A DNA stretch of 64,000 nt from contig NZ_CP017075.1 in NCBI RefSeq assembly GCF_001742225.1, forward strand, positions 2,728,001 to 2,792,000. The letters are read 5' to 3'. A model generated the notes under the pieces. That model did no database searches. It saw nothing but the letters and a program-made list of their open reading frames with translations, and was not told the origin of the DNA. Of the stretch, positions 24,253-32,761 are shown piece by piece (positions within the stretch are counted from its first letter, which is position 1; every line of letters starts with the position of its first letter). Made by a program: the position numbers and the translations under genes. Source of the DNA: Novosphingobium resinovorum. GTDB taxonomy: Bacteria > Pseudomonadota > Alphaproteobacteria > Sphingomonadales > Sphingomonadaceae.

Positions 24253-25164
24253 TCAGGGGGTGGCGGCAGCTTCGGGCTCGGGCGCAGGCGTCTGTTCCCC
24301 CCCGCCGAGCGAGTGGACGTAGGCCGCCAGCATCTTGATCGTCACCGGATCGAGACGGCCAGTCCATGCGGGCATCACCCCCATGTGCGGCTTGCCGATC
24401 TGCGCGACGACATCGTCCTTCGTGCCGCCGTCGAGCCAGATCGCGTCGGTCAGGTTCGGCGCGCCGAACTGGCGGCTGCCCTTGCCTGCCGGGCCGTGGC
24501 AGACGGCGCAGTTGTCGGCGAAGAGCTTCGCGCCCTCCGCGTTGCCCCGCGCCTTGCCCGAAAGCGAGAGGACGTGCCCGGCCACCGCATCGATCTGCGC
24601 CGCCGTCAGCAGGCCGTCGCTGCCGAAGTTGGGCATGATCGACATGCGCGTGGCGTCATCGCCCGGCTGGCGGATGCCGTGGAGCAACGTCGTCTCGATG
24701 GTTTTCAGATCGCCGCCCCAGAGCCAGTCGTCGTCGTTGAGGTTGGGGAAGCCCTTCGACCCCGCCGCGCCGGCGCCGTGGCACTGGACGCAGTTGATCC
24801 TGAACGCCGCCGCGCCGCCCGCCACCGCCGCGCGCATCAGTTCGGGGTGCTTCGGCAGCTCCTCGATTCTCATGTCCGCCAGCGCCGCCACGGTCTTCGC
24901 GCGGGTGGCGGCGGCGGCCTTCATGTCCTTGTCCAGCTCGCCCCGGCTGGTCCAGCCGAGCGTGCCTTGCGTCGCGCTCGAAAGCATCGGCCACGCCGGG
25001 TAGACCACGCTGTAGCCCAGCGCGAAGACGATGCAGGCGTAGAAGGTCCAGAGCCACCAGCGCGGCAGCGGGGTGTTGAGTTCCTCGATCCCGTCCCACT
25101 CGTGGCCGACGGTTTCCGTGTTCGTGGCTTCGTCGAGGCGTCCTTTTGGATGATGCTCAGCCAT
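24253..25164 (-). CDS. ccoP: cbb3 oxidase dihaem subunit CcoP
   Basis: Membrane-anchored subunit passing electrons from cytochrome c to CcoO. The 303 residues begin with the CcoP signature TVGHEWDGIEELNTPLPRWW, then a helix (FYACIVFALGYSVVYPAWP). Two c-type haem sites follow, CVQCH and CAVCH, with Met ligands downstream (MPNFGSDG; MPAWTGRL). A Pro/Ala-rich tail closes the protein. The ATG overlaps the ccoQ stop by 8 bp. Confidence 0.97.
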   Translation of the reverse strand: MAEHHPKGRLDEATNTETVGHEWDGIEELNTPLPRWWLWTFYACIVFALGYSVVYPAWPMLSSATQGTLGWTSRGELDKDMKAAAATRAKTVAALADMRIEELPKHPELMRAAVAGGAAAFRINCVQCHGAGAAGSKGFPNLNDDDWLWGGDLKTIETTLLHGIRQPGDDATRMSIMPNFGSDGLLTAAQIDAVAGHVLSLSGKARGNAEGAKLFADNCAVCHGPAGKGSRQFGAPNLTDAIWLDGGTKDDVVAQIGKPHMGVMPAWTGRLDPVTIKMLAAYVHSLGGGEQTPAPEPEAAATP

Positions 25165-25339
25165 CGTTCTCGTCCTTGAAGATCATCGTAGCGGCGGCGT
25201 CGTTCTTCGCGCGGTGGCCGGGCCGGAAGGGCCAGGCGATCAGCACGACGAACACCACCAGCATCGCCAGCAGGCCCCAGCTGTCGGCCAGATGCCGCAG
25301 CATGTCGTACGTGGAGTGGGTGCTGAGGGAGAAGGTCAT
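25157..25339 (-). CDS. ccoQ: cbb3 oxidase small subunit CcoQ
   Basis: A 60-residue single-helix protein ([21 protein letters not shown]), of the CcoQ type that stabilises the complex. ATG at 25339 overlaps the ccoO stop (ATGA). Confidence 0.93.
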   Translation of the reverse strand: MTFSLSTHSTYDMLRHLADSWGLLAMLVVFVVLIAWPFRPGHRAKNDAAATMIFKDENDG

Positions 25340-26085
25340 CGCCCCTTCTCCTTGGCCAACTGCTCCTGCGCGGCGGCGGCGTTGACATCGACCATGGTGC
25401 CCAGCACCTGCAGATAGGCGACGAGCGCATCCATCTCGGTCACGCGGCTGGGGTCGCCGTCGAAGTCGCGGATCTGCGCCTTGGGGTAGCGCTTGAGCAG
25501 GTCGCCGGGATCGGCTTCCGGGTCGGCCTGCGCGTTGAGGTCGGCCAGCGCGCTGGTGATGTCGCGGTCGGTGTAGGGCACGCCCACGCGGCGCAGCGCG
25601 GTGAGGTTCGCGGCGGGGTCGGCGACTTGCAGGTCACGCTCGGCGAGGAAGCCGTACTTCGGCATCACCGATTCGGGCACGACGCCCTCGGGGTTCGTCA
25701 GGTGCTGGACGTGCCAGCTGTCCGAATACTTGCCGCCCACGCGCGCAAGGTCCGGCCCGGTGCGCTTGGAGCCCCACTGGAACGGATGGTCGTACATCGA
25801 TTCCGCCGCGAGGCTGTAGTGGCCGTAGCGCTCCACTTCGTCGCGGAAGGGGCGGATCATCTGGCTGTGGCAGACGTAGCACCCCTCGCGCACGTAGATG
25901 TCGCGGCCCGCCTGCTCCAGCGGGGTATAGGGGCGCACGCCCTGAACTTTCTCGATGGTGTTGTCGATCCAGAACAGCGGCGCGATCTCGACGATGCCGC
26001 CGATGGCGACGACGACCAGCGCGCAGATGCCCAGCAGGGTGATGTTCTTCTCGAGCGTCTTGTGGCGTTCGACGATGGTGGTCAT
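25336..26085 (-). CDS. ccoO: cbb3 oxidase monohaem subunit CcoO
   Basis: A 249-residue cytochrome c subunit with one N-terminal helix ([23 protein letters not shown]), the haem motif [12 protein letters not shown] and a Met ligand in [25 protein letters not shown] before the haem and the [21 protein letters not shown] segment ([18 protein letters not shown]) are family signatures. It lies 21 bp after ccoN. Confidence 0.97.
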   Translation of the reverse strand: MTTIVERHKTLEKNITLLGICALVVVAIGGIVEIAPLFWIDNTIEKVQGVRPYTPLEQAGRDIYVREGCYVCHSQMIRPFRDEVERYGHYSLAAESMYDHPFQWGSKRTGPDLARVGGKYSDSWHVQHLTNPEGVVPESVMPKYGFLAERDLQVADPAANLTALRRVGVPYTDRDITSALADLNAQADPEADPGDLLKRYPKAQIRDFDGDPSRVTEMDALVAYLQVLGTMVDVNAAAAQEQLAKEKGR

Positions 26086-26106
26086 GGTTCTTGTCCCTGT
26101 TCGTCG

Positions 26107-27750
26107 TCAGTTCGCGAGGATCGGGCGGTCGGCGGCGGGATCGTAGGCGGCATCGCGCAGGGGCTTTTCCTCGCGCAGCTTGCCGAGGATCGTGGCCCAG
26201 ACGTTGACCGTCATGATGACCCCGCCCGCGAGGTAGAGCGCGCCGCCGAAGGCGCGCAGCGCGTACATCGGATGGAGCGCCGCCACGGAGTCTGCGAAGG
26301 AGTTCACGAGGTAGCCGTCGGCCCCGTATTCGCGCCACATCAGGCCTTGGGTGATGCCCGCCACCCACATGCTGGCGGCGTAGAACACGATCCCCAGCGT
26401 CGCGAGCCAGAAGTGCCAGTTCACCATGCGCAGCGAGTAGAGCCGCTCCCGGCCCCACAGGCGCGGCACGAGGTAGTAGATCGCGCCGAAGGTGATCATC
26501 CCGTTCCAGCCCAGCGCGCCGGAGTGGACGTGGCCGATGGTCCAGTCGGTATAGTGCGAGAGCGAGTTGACGCTCTTGATGCTCATCACCGGGCCTTCGA
26601 AGGTGCTCATGCCGTAGAAGGCGAGCGCCATCACCATCATGCGGATGATCGGATCGGTGCGGACCTTGTCCCAGGCGCCGTTGAGCGTCATCAGGCCGTT
26701 GATCATGCCGCCCCAGCTCGGCATCCACAGCATGATCGAGAACACCATGCCCAGCGTCTGCGCCCAGTCGGGCAGCGCGGTGTAGTGCAGGTGATGCGGC
26801 CCCGCCCAGATGTAGAGGAAGATCAGCGACCAGAAGTGGATGATCGACAGTCGGTAGGAATAGACCGGTCGCTCGGCCTGCTTGGGCACGAAGTAGTACA
26901 TCATGGCCAGGAAGCCGGCGGTCAGGAAGAAGCCCACCGCGTTGTGGCCGTACCACCACTGCACCAGCGCCCCCTGCACGCCCGCGAACAGCGGGTAGCT
27001 CTTGGAGCCCAGCAGGCTGACCGGCAGGTCGAGGTTGTTGACCACGTGCAGCATCGCCACGGTGACGATGAATGCGAGGTAGAACCAGTTGGCGACGTAG
27101 ATGTGCGGCTCGCTGCGCCTGACGATCGTGCCGACGAAGACCGCGAGGTAGCAGACCCACACGATGGTCAGCCACCAGTCGACGTACCATTCGGGCTCGG
27201 CGTATTCCTTGCCCTCGCTGATGCCGAGGAGGTAGCCGGTGGCGGCCAGCACGATGAACAGCTGGTAGCCCCAGAACACGAAGCGGGCGAGACCGGGAAA
27301 GGCCAGCCGCGCGCGGCAGGTGCGCTGGACGACGTAGAAGCTCGTCGCGATCAGGGCATTGCCGCCGAACGCGAAGATCACCGCCGAGGTGTGCAGCGGG
27401 CGGACCCGGCCGAAGTTGAGGTAGGGCTCCAGATTGAGCCAGGGCCAGGTCAGCTGCGCGGCGATGAACACGCCCGCGAGGAAGCCCGCCATGCCCCAGA
27501 ACACCGTGGCGATCATGCCCCAGCGGATCGGGTCGTCGTCATAGCGCCCCTGATCGGGAAACCGCAGGACGCCGCGGGCGATGCCGTCGTAGTCGGCGCC
27601 GCGCAAGGTGAACCACAAGGCGGTCATCGCCGCGATGGCGACGATCCCCATGTGGATGGCGAAGCCCTGATCCACCGCCAGCGCGGAGGCCATCACGGCA
27701 AGGAAGAGCACGGCAAGCCACACGCCTGCCCGCGCCAGCACCGAAACCAT
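26107..27750 (-). CDS. ccoN: cbb3 oxidase catalytic subunit CcoN
   Basis: Catalytic subunit of the high-affinity terminal oxidase; reduces oxygen to water and pumps protons. The 547 residues form 12 or more helices. Haem ligands are [17 protein letters not shown] and [11 protein letters not shown]; the CuB ligands are WYGHNAVGF and [14 protein letters not shown]. It heads the ccoNOQP operon. A perfect Fnr-type box (27818-27831) is centred 74 bp upstream of the ATG, so induction at low oxygen by the Fnr protein at 30018-30719 is likely. Confidence 0.97.
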   Translation of the reverse strand: MVSVLARAGVWLAVLFLAVMASALAVDQGFAIHMGIVAIAAMTALWFTLRGADYDGIARGVLRFPDQGRYDDDPIRWGMIATVFWGMAGFLAGVFIAAQLTWPWLNLEPYLNFGRVRPLHTSAVIFAFGGNALIATSFYVVQRTCRARLAFPGLARFVFWGYQLFIVLAATGYLLGISEGKEYAEPEWYVDWWLTIVWVCYLAVFVGTIVRRSEPHIYVANWFYLAFIVTVAMLHVVNNLDLPVSLLGSKSYPLFAGVQGALVQWWYGHNAVGFFLTAGFLAMMYYFVPKQAERPVYSYRLSIIHFWSLIFLYIWAGPHHLHYTALPDWAQTLGMVFSIMLWMPSWGGMINGLMTLNGAWDKVRTDPIIRMMVMALAFYGMSTFEGPVMSIKSVNSLSHYTDWTIGHVHSGALGWNGMITFGAIYYLVPRLWGRERLYSLRMVNWHFWLATLGIVFYAASMWVAGITQGLMWREYGADGYLVNSFADSVAALHPMYALRAFGGALYLAGGVIMTVNVWATILGKLREEKPLRDAAYDPAADRPILAN

Positions 27751-27817
27751 AAGCTGTCTCTTTTCGAGATGAGTTGCTGATCAGGGTCCGCCTTGGGCGC
27801 TGGAGCCGGGAGTCGCA

Positions 27818-27831
27818 TTGACGGGGATCAA
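27818..27831. promoter_or_regulatory. Fnr/FixK-type box upstream of ccoN
   Basis: TTGACGGGGATCAA. Fits TTGAC-N4-ATCAA, the FixK/FnrL consensus, 68 bp before the ccoN start. The 420-bp gap to ompW (27751-28171) otherwise holds repeat C2 and a second box near ompW. Confidence 0.75.
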
Positions 27832-27838
27832 AAACCCT

Positions 27839-28038
27839 CGTCGTTCCGGACCTGATCCGGGACCGCTGGCCGTGAACGGCCCGCCTCGCGGTGCGCGCCG
27901 CAGGGGCTTCGACAAGCTCAGCCTGAGCGGTGTTGAGAGGAAGTTATCAGTCCCGCTCAGGCTGAGCTTGTCGAAGCCCCCGCCGCGCAGCACGCGCCTA
28001 AAGACAGCCACCGGTCCCGGATCAAGTCCGGGACGACG
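27839..28038. repeat. Composite repeat: family C element (C2) carrying a family A element (A3)
   Basis: Outer arms CGTCGTTCCGGACCTGATCC and GGATCAAGTCCGGGACGACG are family C. In place of the normal short centre there is a full A palindrome at 27904-27980 (GGCTTCGACAAGCTCAGCC and its inverse). The element is 200 bp against 120 bp for plain C copies. Confidence 0.9.
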
Positions 28039-28063
28039 GGGCGAAAGCAAAATTCTCCCCGAC

Positions 28064-28077
28064 TTGCGCCCGATCAA
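28064..28077. promoter_or_regulatory. Fnr/FixK-type box upstream of ompW
   Basis: TTGCGCCCGATCAA, centred about 101 bp upstream of the ompW ATG at 28172; a start of transcription near 28112 would give a 60-nt leader. OmpW genes are oxygen-regulated by Fnr in enterobacteria, which makes the site credible. Confidence 0.65.
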
Positions 28078-28171
28078 TTCATCCCGGTTGCATGAAGCGC
28101 AAACCGCAAGGGCCGCTCAAGAGGGGGGACATGCATGGTGCAGCCCCGGCGGTCATTCGAAAGACACGGAT

Positions 28172-28870
28172 ATGCGCAAGATCACCCTGCTCGCCGCCGC
28201 GCTTGCGGCCACTGCCTTCACCACGCCCGCGATGGCCGGAAGCCCGGACGGCAGGTTTCAGGTCAAGGTGCTGGGCACGGCAGTGCTGCCGGACGGCGGG
28301 ATCGACAAGGTCAAGTCGATCGATTCGGGCCTTGCCACCACGCTCACCGGCATGGGCGTCACCGATGTGGACGCCCGGGCGAACGACAACGTCGTGCCCA
28401 CCCTCGCGGTCGAGTATTTCTTCACCAAGGCCGTCTCGGTCGAGACGATCTGCTGCTTCACCCAACATCACGTGGGCGGTGCGGCGGACCTTGCGGGCAC
28501 GCGGCTTGTCGATCACGTGCTGATCCTGCCCGCGACCGTGACCGCCAAGTACCACCTCGACACCGGCACCCCGATCAAGCCTTATGTCGGCGCCGGCCCC
28601 GCGCTGTTCTTCGTGTTCGACGAAAAGCCCGGCGCCACCGCACAGGCGCTCGGCGTGGACAAGGTGAAGATGTCGAACTCCTTTGGCGCGGTGCTGCAGG
28701 CGGGCGTGGACATCGCGCTCGGCCAGAGCGGCTACGGCGTGACGCTCGATGCCAAGAAGTACTTCATCAAGCCGACCGCCAGCTTCTATGCCGATGGGGC
28801 GAAGGTGCTGGAAACGAAGCACGACCTCGACCCGTGGGTGCTGAGCGCGGGCCTGTCGTACCGGTTCTGA
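28172..28870 (+). CDS. ompW: OmpW-family outer membrane protein
   Basis: A 232-residue outer membrane barrel. Signal peptide MRKITLLAAALAATAFTTPAMA, then about eight amphipathic strands: FQVKVLGTAVLPDGG, TLAVEYFFTKAVSVE, PATVTAKYHLDT, KPYVGAGPALFFVF, LQAGVDIALGQSG, a strand around LDAKKYF, and the C-terminal WVLSAGLSYRF with terminal Phe. OmpW forms a narrow channel for small hydrophobic molecules. The start at 28172 is chosen from the signal peptide. It is monocistronic, divergent from ccoN, with an Fnr-type box upstream. Confidence 0.92.
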   Translation: MRKITLLAAALAATAFTTPAMAGSPDGRFQVKVLGTAVLPDGGIDKVKSIDSGLATTLTGMGVTDVDARANDNVVPTLAVEYFFTKAVSVETICCFTQHHVGGAADLAGTRLVDHVLILPATVTAKYHLDTGTPIKPYVGAGPALFFVFDEKPGATAQALGVDKVKMSNSFGAVLQAGVDIALGQSGYGVTLDAKKYFIKPTASFYADGAKVLETKHDLDPWVLSAGLSYRF

Positions 28871-28882
28871 GCGCGCTTGCCC

Positions 28883-28911
28883 TTGACAAACATAACCACA
28901 TAGGTTATATG
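28883..28911 (+). promoter_or_regulatory. Strong sigma70-like promoter with an embedded operator dyad
   Basis: TTGACA (28883-28888), 17-bp spacer, TATATG (28906-28911). Inside the spacer lies the perfect dyad ATAACC-ACATA-GGTTAT (28892-28908). A 17-bp dyad between -35 and -10 is a typical repressor site of MarR/TetR-like proteins, but no such regulator gene is adjacent. Confidence 0.6.
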
Positions 28912-29138
28912 GCCCGACATCCGGAGCGGCGAATGATCACGTCGCTCCGGTGTATCGGGTCGGCGTCGTGGGCCGGGATGCGGTTTCAAGCCGCAGCTGT
29001 GCAAACCACGCGCCCATCGAAGACCCGGACTGTCTCTGCGCTACCGGAAACGCCGTCCATACGTTCCTGCGACACACGGCAGGGCATGGGAGGGCCATCC
29101 CGGATAGCCTTCGGCCGATAACGCTGCGAACCCTAACG

Positions 29139-29306
29139 ATGGCCACATGGGACAAGTCCGATGGAATACAGGTCGAACCGGGCTGCACCGTGAGTTACCC
29201 GGCCGCTCGCCAGAGCTTCACGGAAAACAAAACCCCGCGTCCCGGTGAGGACGCTCCCGACGCCGACCCGATGTTACCTTCGGATGCGTTGATTTCCCCG
29301 GCGTAA
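29139..29306 (+). CDS. Possible 55-residue acidic protein
   Basis: A small frame MATWDKSDGIQVEPGCTVSY... ending PSDALISPA, acidic and proline-rich, 230 bp downstream of the promoter at 28883 and directly before a terminator. The frame is open further back (to GTG 28950), but that part is basic with odd composition. There is no clear ribosome-binding site, and third-position G+C is lower than in neighbours. It is possible that the transcript is non-coding. The rest of the 28871-29509 gap holds the promoter, this unit and repeat C4. Confidence 0.3.
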   Translation: MATWDKSDGIQVEPGCTVSYPAARQSFTENKTPRPGEDAPDADPMLPSDALISPA

Positions 29307-29307
29307 T

Positions 29308-29334
29308 GGCCCGCACTCGCCAGCGGGTATTTTT
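29308..29334 (+). terminator. Terminator-like hairpin with T-run
   Basis: CCCGC-ACTCGCCA-GCGGG followed by TATTTTT. The stem is short (5 bp, perhaps one more pair), but the T-run is good; it closes the transcript from the promoter at 28883. Confidence 0.55.
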
Positions 29335-29360
29335 GCGTGACCCCGCTGCACGAACGACAT

Positions 29361-29475
29361 CGTCATCCCAGCGAAAGCTGGGACCGCTGGCCTGTTACGG
29401 CCAACTATCGTTCAAACGCCCTGCCGAGGGTTGGGCTTTACTCGGCCAGCGGTCCCAGCCTTCGCTGGGATGACG
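29361..29475. repeat. Palindromic intergenic repeat, family C, diverged copy
   Basis: Outer arms CGTCATCCCAGCGAAAGCTG and the inverse CAGCCTTCGCTGGGATGACG. The interior keeps GGGACCGCTGGCC, a GTTCAAACGCC like the GTTCGAACGCC of C1, and the inverse GGCCAGCGGTCCC, so it is a relative of C with different ends. Confidence 0.8.
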
Positions 29476-29509
29476 GTGTTGGGTGACGGCGTTCCCGCAT
29501 CCTACCCAT

Positions 29510-29956
29510 TCACACTTCGTGGAAGTTCAGCGTCGCGTTCAGGATGAACACCAGCGTGCCCGAACACAGCGAGACGATCACCCGCGCGAGCAGATAATGC
29601 GCGTCGAACACCGTGGTCAGCAGCGCGAAACCGCCGAGGATCACCGCCAGCCCCACCAGCGCGTTGGTGAGGTAATAGACATAGCCGGTGAAGATCCCGC
29701 GATCGCTCTCCCGAAACACCCAGACCCGTGCAAGGCCGTAATTCAGCGAGTTGGCGAAGAGGAACCCCACCGTCACCGCCACGAACTTGTCGATGCCAAG
29801 CTGCGAGACCATCAGCCAGATCAGCGCCATGTCGATCGCGAAGCACAGGCACGAGGCCACGGCATTGCGCACGAACAGCACGGCCGTGTGCCGACTGAAC
29901 AGGCCGTAGTGCGGGTGAGCGCCAAGGGAGCCCGGCACGATGGGCGAATGAAACAT
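29510..29956 (-). CDS. GtrA-family membrane protein
   Basis: A 148-residue protein with four membrane helices. It has the GtrA pattern: FVRNAVASCLCFAIDMALIW, FVAVTVGFLFANSLNYGLARVWVF (the N-x-x-x-N-Y-x-x-x-R-x-W-V-F family signature), YLTNALVGLAVILGGF and IVSLCSGTLVFILNATLNF. GtrA-like proteins are thought to flip or move lipid-linked sugars. It lies 61 bp downstream of fnr on the same strand. A start further in is possible; ATG 29956 is the first. Confidence 0.88.
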   Translation of the reverse strand: MFHSPIVPGSLGAHPHYGLFSRHTAVLFVRNAVASCLCFAIDMALIWLMVSQLGIDKFVAVTVGFLFANSLNYGLARVWVFRESDRGIFTGYVYYLTNALVGLAVILGGFALLTTVFDAHYLLARVIVSLCSGTLVFILNATLNFHEV

Positions 29957-30017
29957 GCCAGTGGCAACGCCGCCGCCTCGCCATGGTTTCCCGCGAGCCG
30001 GTTACAGGGACGAACCG

Positions 30018-30719
30018 TTACCCTGCCTCGGCGACCAGCGTGTCGAAATCGAGGATCGTCACTTCGCGGCGCGAGGGCAGGTCGATCACGCCCTCGTTCT
30101 TGAGCCGGGTGAACTGGCGGCTGACGGTCTCGATCGTCAGGCCCAGCACGTCGGCGATCTGCTGGCGCGAGAACGGCAGGGTCAGGATTCGCCGCCCCGG
30201 ATGCTCGAAATCGATCCGGCAGCCGGCGCCGCCGAGCCGTTCGGTCATCTCGACGAGGAAGCTCGCCATCTTCTCCGCCGCCGACTTGCGGCCGAGCAGC
30301 AACATCCAGCGGCGCGTGCGGTCCAGTTCGCCCAGCGTGCGTTCGAGCAGCTTGTGCTCCAGCGCCGGATGCTCGCGCGCGAAGGCGTCGAAGTCGCGGC
30401 GGGAGAACACGCAGACGCTGGCGTCGGTCAGCGCGGTGACGCCGTGCCCGGTGGTGCCGCCGAACGGGCGTCCGATGAAGTCGGAAGGATAGACCACGCC
30501 GACGATCTGCTCGCGCCCGTCCTCGGTGTTGGTGGAGAGCTTGAGGACGCCGTCGATGACATTGGCGACGAGGACCGAATCCTCGCCCTCCCAGATGATC
30601 GATTCCCCGGCGGTCAGCTTGCGCGTGCGCCCAATGGCGTTGAGCGCGTTCAGTTCGCCGGCGTCGAGCGCGGCACAGATCGCCCGGTTGCGGACGACGC
30701 AAAGATCACAGCTGGACAT
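30018..30719 (-). CDS. fnr: Fnr-type oxygen-sensing transcription regulator
   Basis: A 233-residue Crp/Fnr protein. It has the four cysteines expected for an oxygen-labile [4Fe-4S] cluster: Cys4, Cys7 and Cys15 in MSSCDLCVVRNRAIC, and Cys103 in DASVCVFSRRDF. The cNMP-like beta barrel (GESIIWEGEDSVLVANVIDG) is followed by the HTH around SRQQIADVLGLTIETVSRQF. The recognition helix E-x-x-S-R is the one that reads TTGAT-type sites. When the cluster is intact under low oxygen the dimer binds DNA. Likely targets in this window are the boxes before ccoN, hemN, ompW and at 17834. Called fnrL or fixK in relatives. Confidence 0.95.
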   Translation of the reverse strand: MSSCDLCVVRNRAICAALDAGELNALNAIGRTRKLTAGESIIWEGEDSVLVANVIDGVLKLSTNTEDGREQIVGVVYPSDFIGRPFGGTTGHGVTALTDASVCVFSRRDFDAFAREHPALEHKLLERTLGELDRTRRWMLLLGRKSAAEKMASFLVEMTERLGGAGCRIDFEHPGRRILTLPFSRQQIADVLGLTIETVSRQFTRLKNEGVIDLPSRREVTILDFDTLVAEAG

Positions 30720-30782
30720 GGTTTCCGATCACCGGGGGCTTCTCGTGGGTTGTATAGCGTATTGGCGGCTCGCGGGAAACTG

Positions 30783-30858
30783 CAGGGGCTTCGACAGGCT
30801 CAGCCTGAGCGGGGTTGGAGGTTTACGCTACCTCCGCTCACCCTGAGCTTGTCGAAGG
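30783..30858. repeat. Palindromic intergenic repeat, family A copy 4
   Basis: Arms GGGGCTTCGACAGGCTCAGC and CTCACCCTGAGCTTGTCGAAGG, one substitution each from A1, between regA and fnr. It ends 3 bp before the regA stop and may terminate the regBA transcript. Confidence 0.9.
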
Positions 30859-30860
30859 TG

Positions 30861-31415
30861 TCAAACCTGCCGCTTCTCGAGCTTGCGCGCCAGCGTGCGG
30901 CGGTGGAGGCCGAGGCGGCGCGCGGTTTCGGAGATGTTGAATTCGCACTCCACCAGCGTCTGGTGGATGTACTCCCACTCCAGCGTCTTGATCGAGGTCT
31001 TGCGGCCCTCCACCGGCACGCTGGCATCGCCGCGCAGCGACGCGAAGGCCGCCTCGATGTCGTCGGTGTTGGAGGGTTTGGCGAGGTAGTGCGAGGCGCC
31101 CAGTTTGATCGCTTCGACGGCGGTGGCGATGCTGGCGTAGCCGGTCAGCACAACGATGCGCGTCTGCGGCGCATGGGCATGAAGCGCCTCGACCACGGTG
31201 AGGCCGGAACCCGCGCCGAGTTTCAGGTCGACCACCGCGAACTCGAAGCTGTCCGCCAGGAACAGCGCCTCGGCCTCTTCGGGGCTTGCAGCGGAGGCGA
31301 CGCGGTAGCCGCGCCGTTCGAAGGAGCGGCGCAGGGTTCGCGCGAACGTGGGGTCGTCCTCGACGATGAGCAGGCTGGCGCCCGTCGCGCCGATGGCGGA
31401 GGGAGTGTCGGTCAT
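30861..31415 (-). CDS. regA: Redox response regulator RegA/PrrA
   Basis: A 184-residue global regulator. Receiver domain: LLIVEDDPTF acidic pocket, Asp63 as phosphoacceptor in VVDLKLG, TGYASI and KP in YLAKPS. After a Pro-containing hinge a Fis-type HTH follows (CEFNISETARRLGLHRRTLARKLEKR). RegA controls respiratory and other energy genes by redox state. Its ATG overlaps the regB stop (ATGA). Confidence 0.96.
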   Translation of the reverse strand: MTDTPSAIGATGASLLIVEDDPTFARTLRRSFERRGYRVASAASPEEAEALFLADSFEFAVVDLKLGAGSGLTVVEALHAHAPQTRIVVLTGYASIATAVEAIKLGASHYLAKPSNTDDIEAAFASLRGDASVPVEGRKTSIKTLEWEYIHQTLVECEFNISETARRLGLHRRTLARKLEKRQV

Positions 31416-32761
31416 TGCTTCTCCTGCCGTTGTTCTTGTTCTTCGAGCGCCAGTGTAGCGAGGGGGATCGCCAGTTGCACGCTCGCACCGCCGGTTTCAC
31501 GGTTCTCCACCGAGACCGCCCCGCCCAGCTTGCGGATCACGTTGACGACGAGGAACAGGCCGAGCCCGCCCCCGTCGCGCCCCTTGGTCGAGATATAGGG
31601 CTGGCCGATGCGGCGCAGCACTTCGGGCGCGAAGCCGGGGCCGCGGTCGCTTACGGTCAGCATGACCTGCCGTGCGGCGCCCTCCCCTTCCAGCCAGACC
31701 TCGATCAGGACGAGGTCGGGCGAGACCTCGATGGCGTTGTCGATGACGTTGCCAACGATCTGGCGCAGGCCCGGATCGGCGATGATCTCGACGTCATGGT
31801 CCATGCGGTCGATCACCCGCAGTTCGCCGGGGATGCGGGTGCGCCATTCCTCGGCGAGATCATCGATGAAGCCGCGCACGGTGGTCACCGCCGGATCGAC
31901 GCCGCGCACTTCACCCGCCGACATCAGGATACCCGATACGATCGTCTTGCAGCGCTCCAGCTCGCGGCGCACGTCAGCAAGGTCAGCGGCCATGTCGGGA
32001 TCGTCCCTGATCGTCGGCTCGTGGCTCCAGTCGCCCAGGATCACCGAGATCGACGAGAGCGGCGTGCCCAGTTCATGCGCCGCGCCCGAGGCGAGCAGGC
32101 CCATGCGGATGATATGGTCCTCCTCCGCAGCCTGCTGGTAGTAGGCGGCGAGGCGCGCATCGCTTTCGCGCCGGTTGCGATCGAGCCGCACGACGAAGAC
32201 GATCAGCAGCACCGCGGCCAGCACGAAGCAGAACAGGCTGCCGTAGATGTAGAGGTGGAAGTGATCGCCCGCCAAGCGATCGGGCAGCTGCAGCGGCTCG
32301 TAGAAGAAGGTCAGCAACGCCATGCACAGGCAGGCGTTGAGCGCGACGAGCCAGCTCCAGCGCGCCTCCAGGATGATCGCGCCGATGACGATCTGGAGGA
32401 GGAACAGGAAGGTGAACGGGTTTGTCGCCCCGCCCGAGTAGTAAAGCTGCCAGCACAGCGCGACGACGTCGATCATCAGCGCCGAGAACATCTCGCGCTG
32501 GGTGAACGATTCGCGCTGCAGCACGACCCGCGCGATGGTCAGGTTGATGACGATCAGCAGCAGCGGCGCCAGCAGCAGCGGCGCCAGCGGCAGGCGGACC
32601 TTGAGCACGGCAGAGACCACGACGATGGTGGCCAGCTGCCCGAACACCGCCGTCCAGCGCAGTTGGGTGAGCAGGACGACGCTGGAACGGCTCGGCGTAC
32701 TGCCCGGCACCTCCGGCGGCGCGAACAGCGCCGCCAGGCGCTCGATCACGCCCGGCGCCAT
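31412..32761 (-). CDS. regB: Redox sensor histidine kinase RegB/PrrB
   Basis: A 449-residue membrane kinase with six helices. The quinone-binding motif of the family, GGATNPF, is present at residues 110-116. The H-box is GAAHELGTPL (His229), and a Cys at about residue 271 in ERCKTIVSG matches the redox-active Cys of RegB. N-box IVGNVIDNAIEVSP and G boxes SDRGPGFAPE and GGGLGLFLV follow. It senses the ubiquinone pool and phosphorylates RegA. The ATG at 32761 overlaps the 3' end of surf1 by 16 bp. The longer frame upstream overlaps surf1 in another frame and is not used. Confidence 0.95.
   Translation of the reverse strand: MAPGVIERLAALFAPPEVPGSTPSRSSVVLLTQLRWTAVFGQLATIVVVSAVLKVRLPLAPLLLAPLLLIVINLTIARVVLQRESFTQREMFSALMIDVVALCWQLYYSGGATNPFTFLFLLQIVIGAIILEARWSWLVALNACLCMALLTFFYEPLQLPDRLAGDHFHLYIYGSLFCFVLAAVLLIVFVVRLDRNRRESDARLAAYYQQAAEEDHIIRMGLLASGAAHELGTPLSSISVILGDWSHEPTIRDDPDMAADLADVRRELERCKTIVSGILMSAGEVRGVDPAVTTVRGFIDDLAEEWRTRIPGELRVIDRMDHDVEIIADPGLRQIVGNVIDNAIEVSPDLVLIEVWLEGEGAARQVMLTVSDRGPGFAPEVLRRIGQPYISTKGRDGGGLGLFLVVNVIRKLGGAVSVENRETGGASVQLAIPLATLALEEQEQRQEKQ

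Noticed and set aside
27751..27800. CTGATCAGCAACTC near ccoN as an Fnr box
   Set aside because: Arms do not match TTGAT/ATCAA; the good box is at 27818.
28079..28822. 247-codon minus-strand frame opposite ompW
   Set aside because: Antisense shadow of ompW; His/Arg/Asp-rich and without start signal.
28911..29306. tmRNA, RNase P RNA, 6S RNA or a known riboswitch in the 28.9-29.3 kb unit
   Set aside because: None of the conserved core sequences of these RNAs is present on the plus strand; no tag-peptide ANDN-like frame, no GAGGAAAGTCC.
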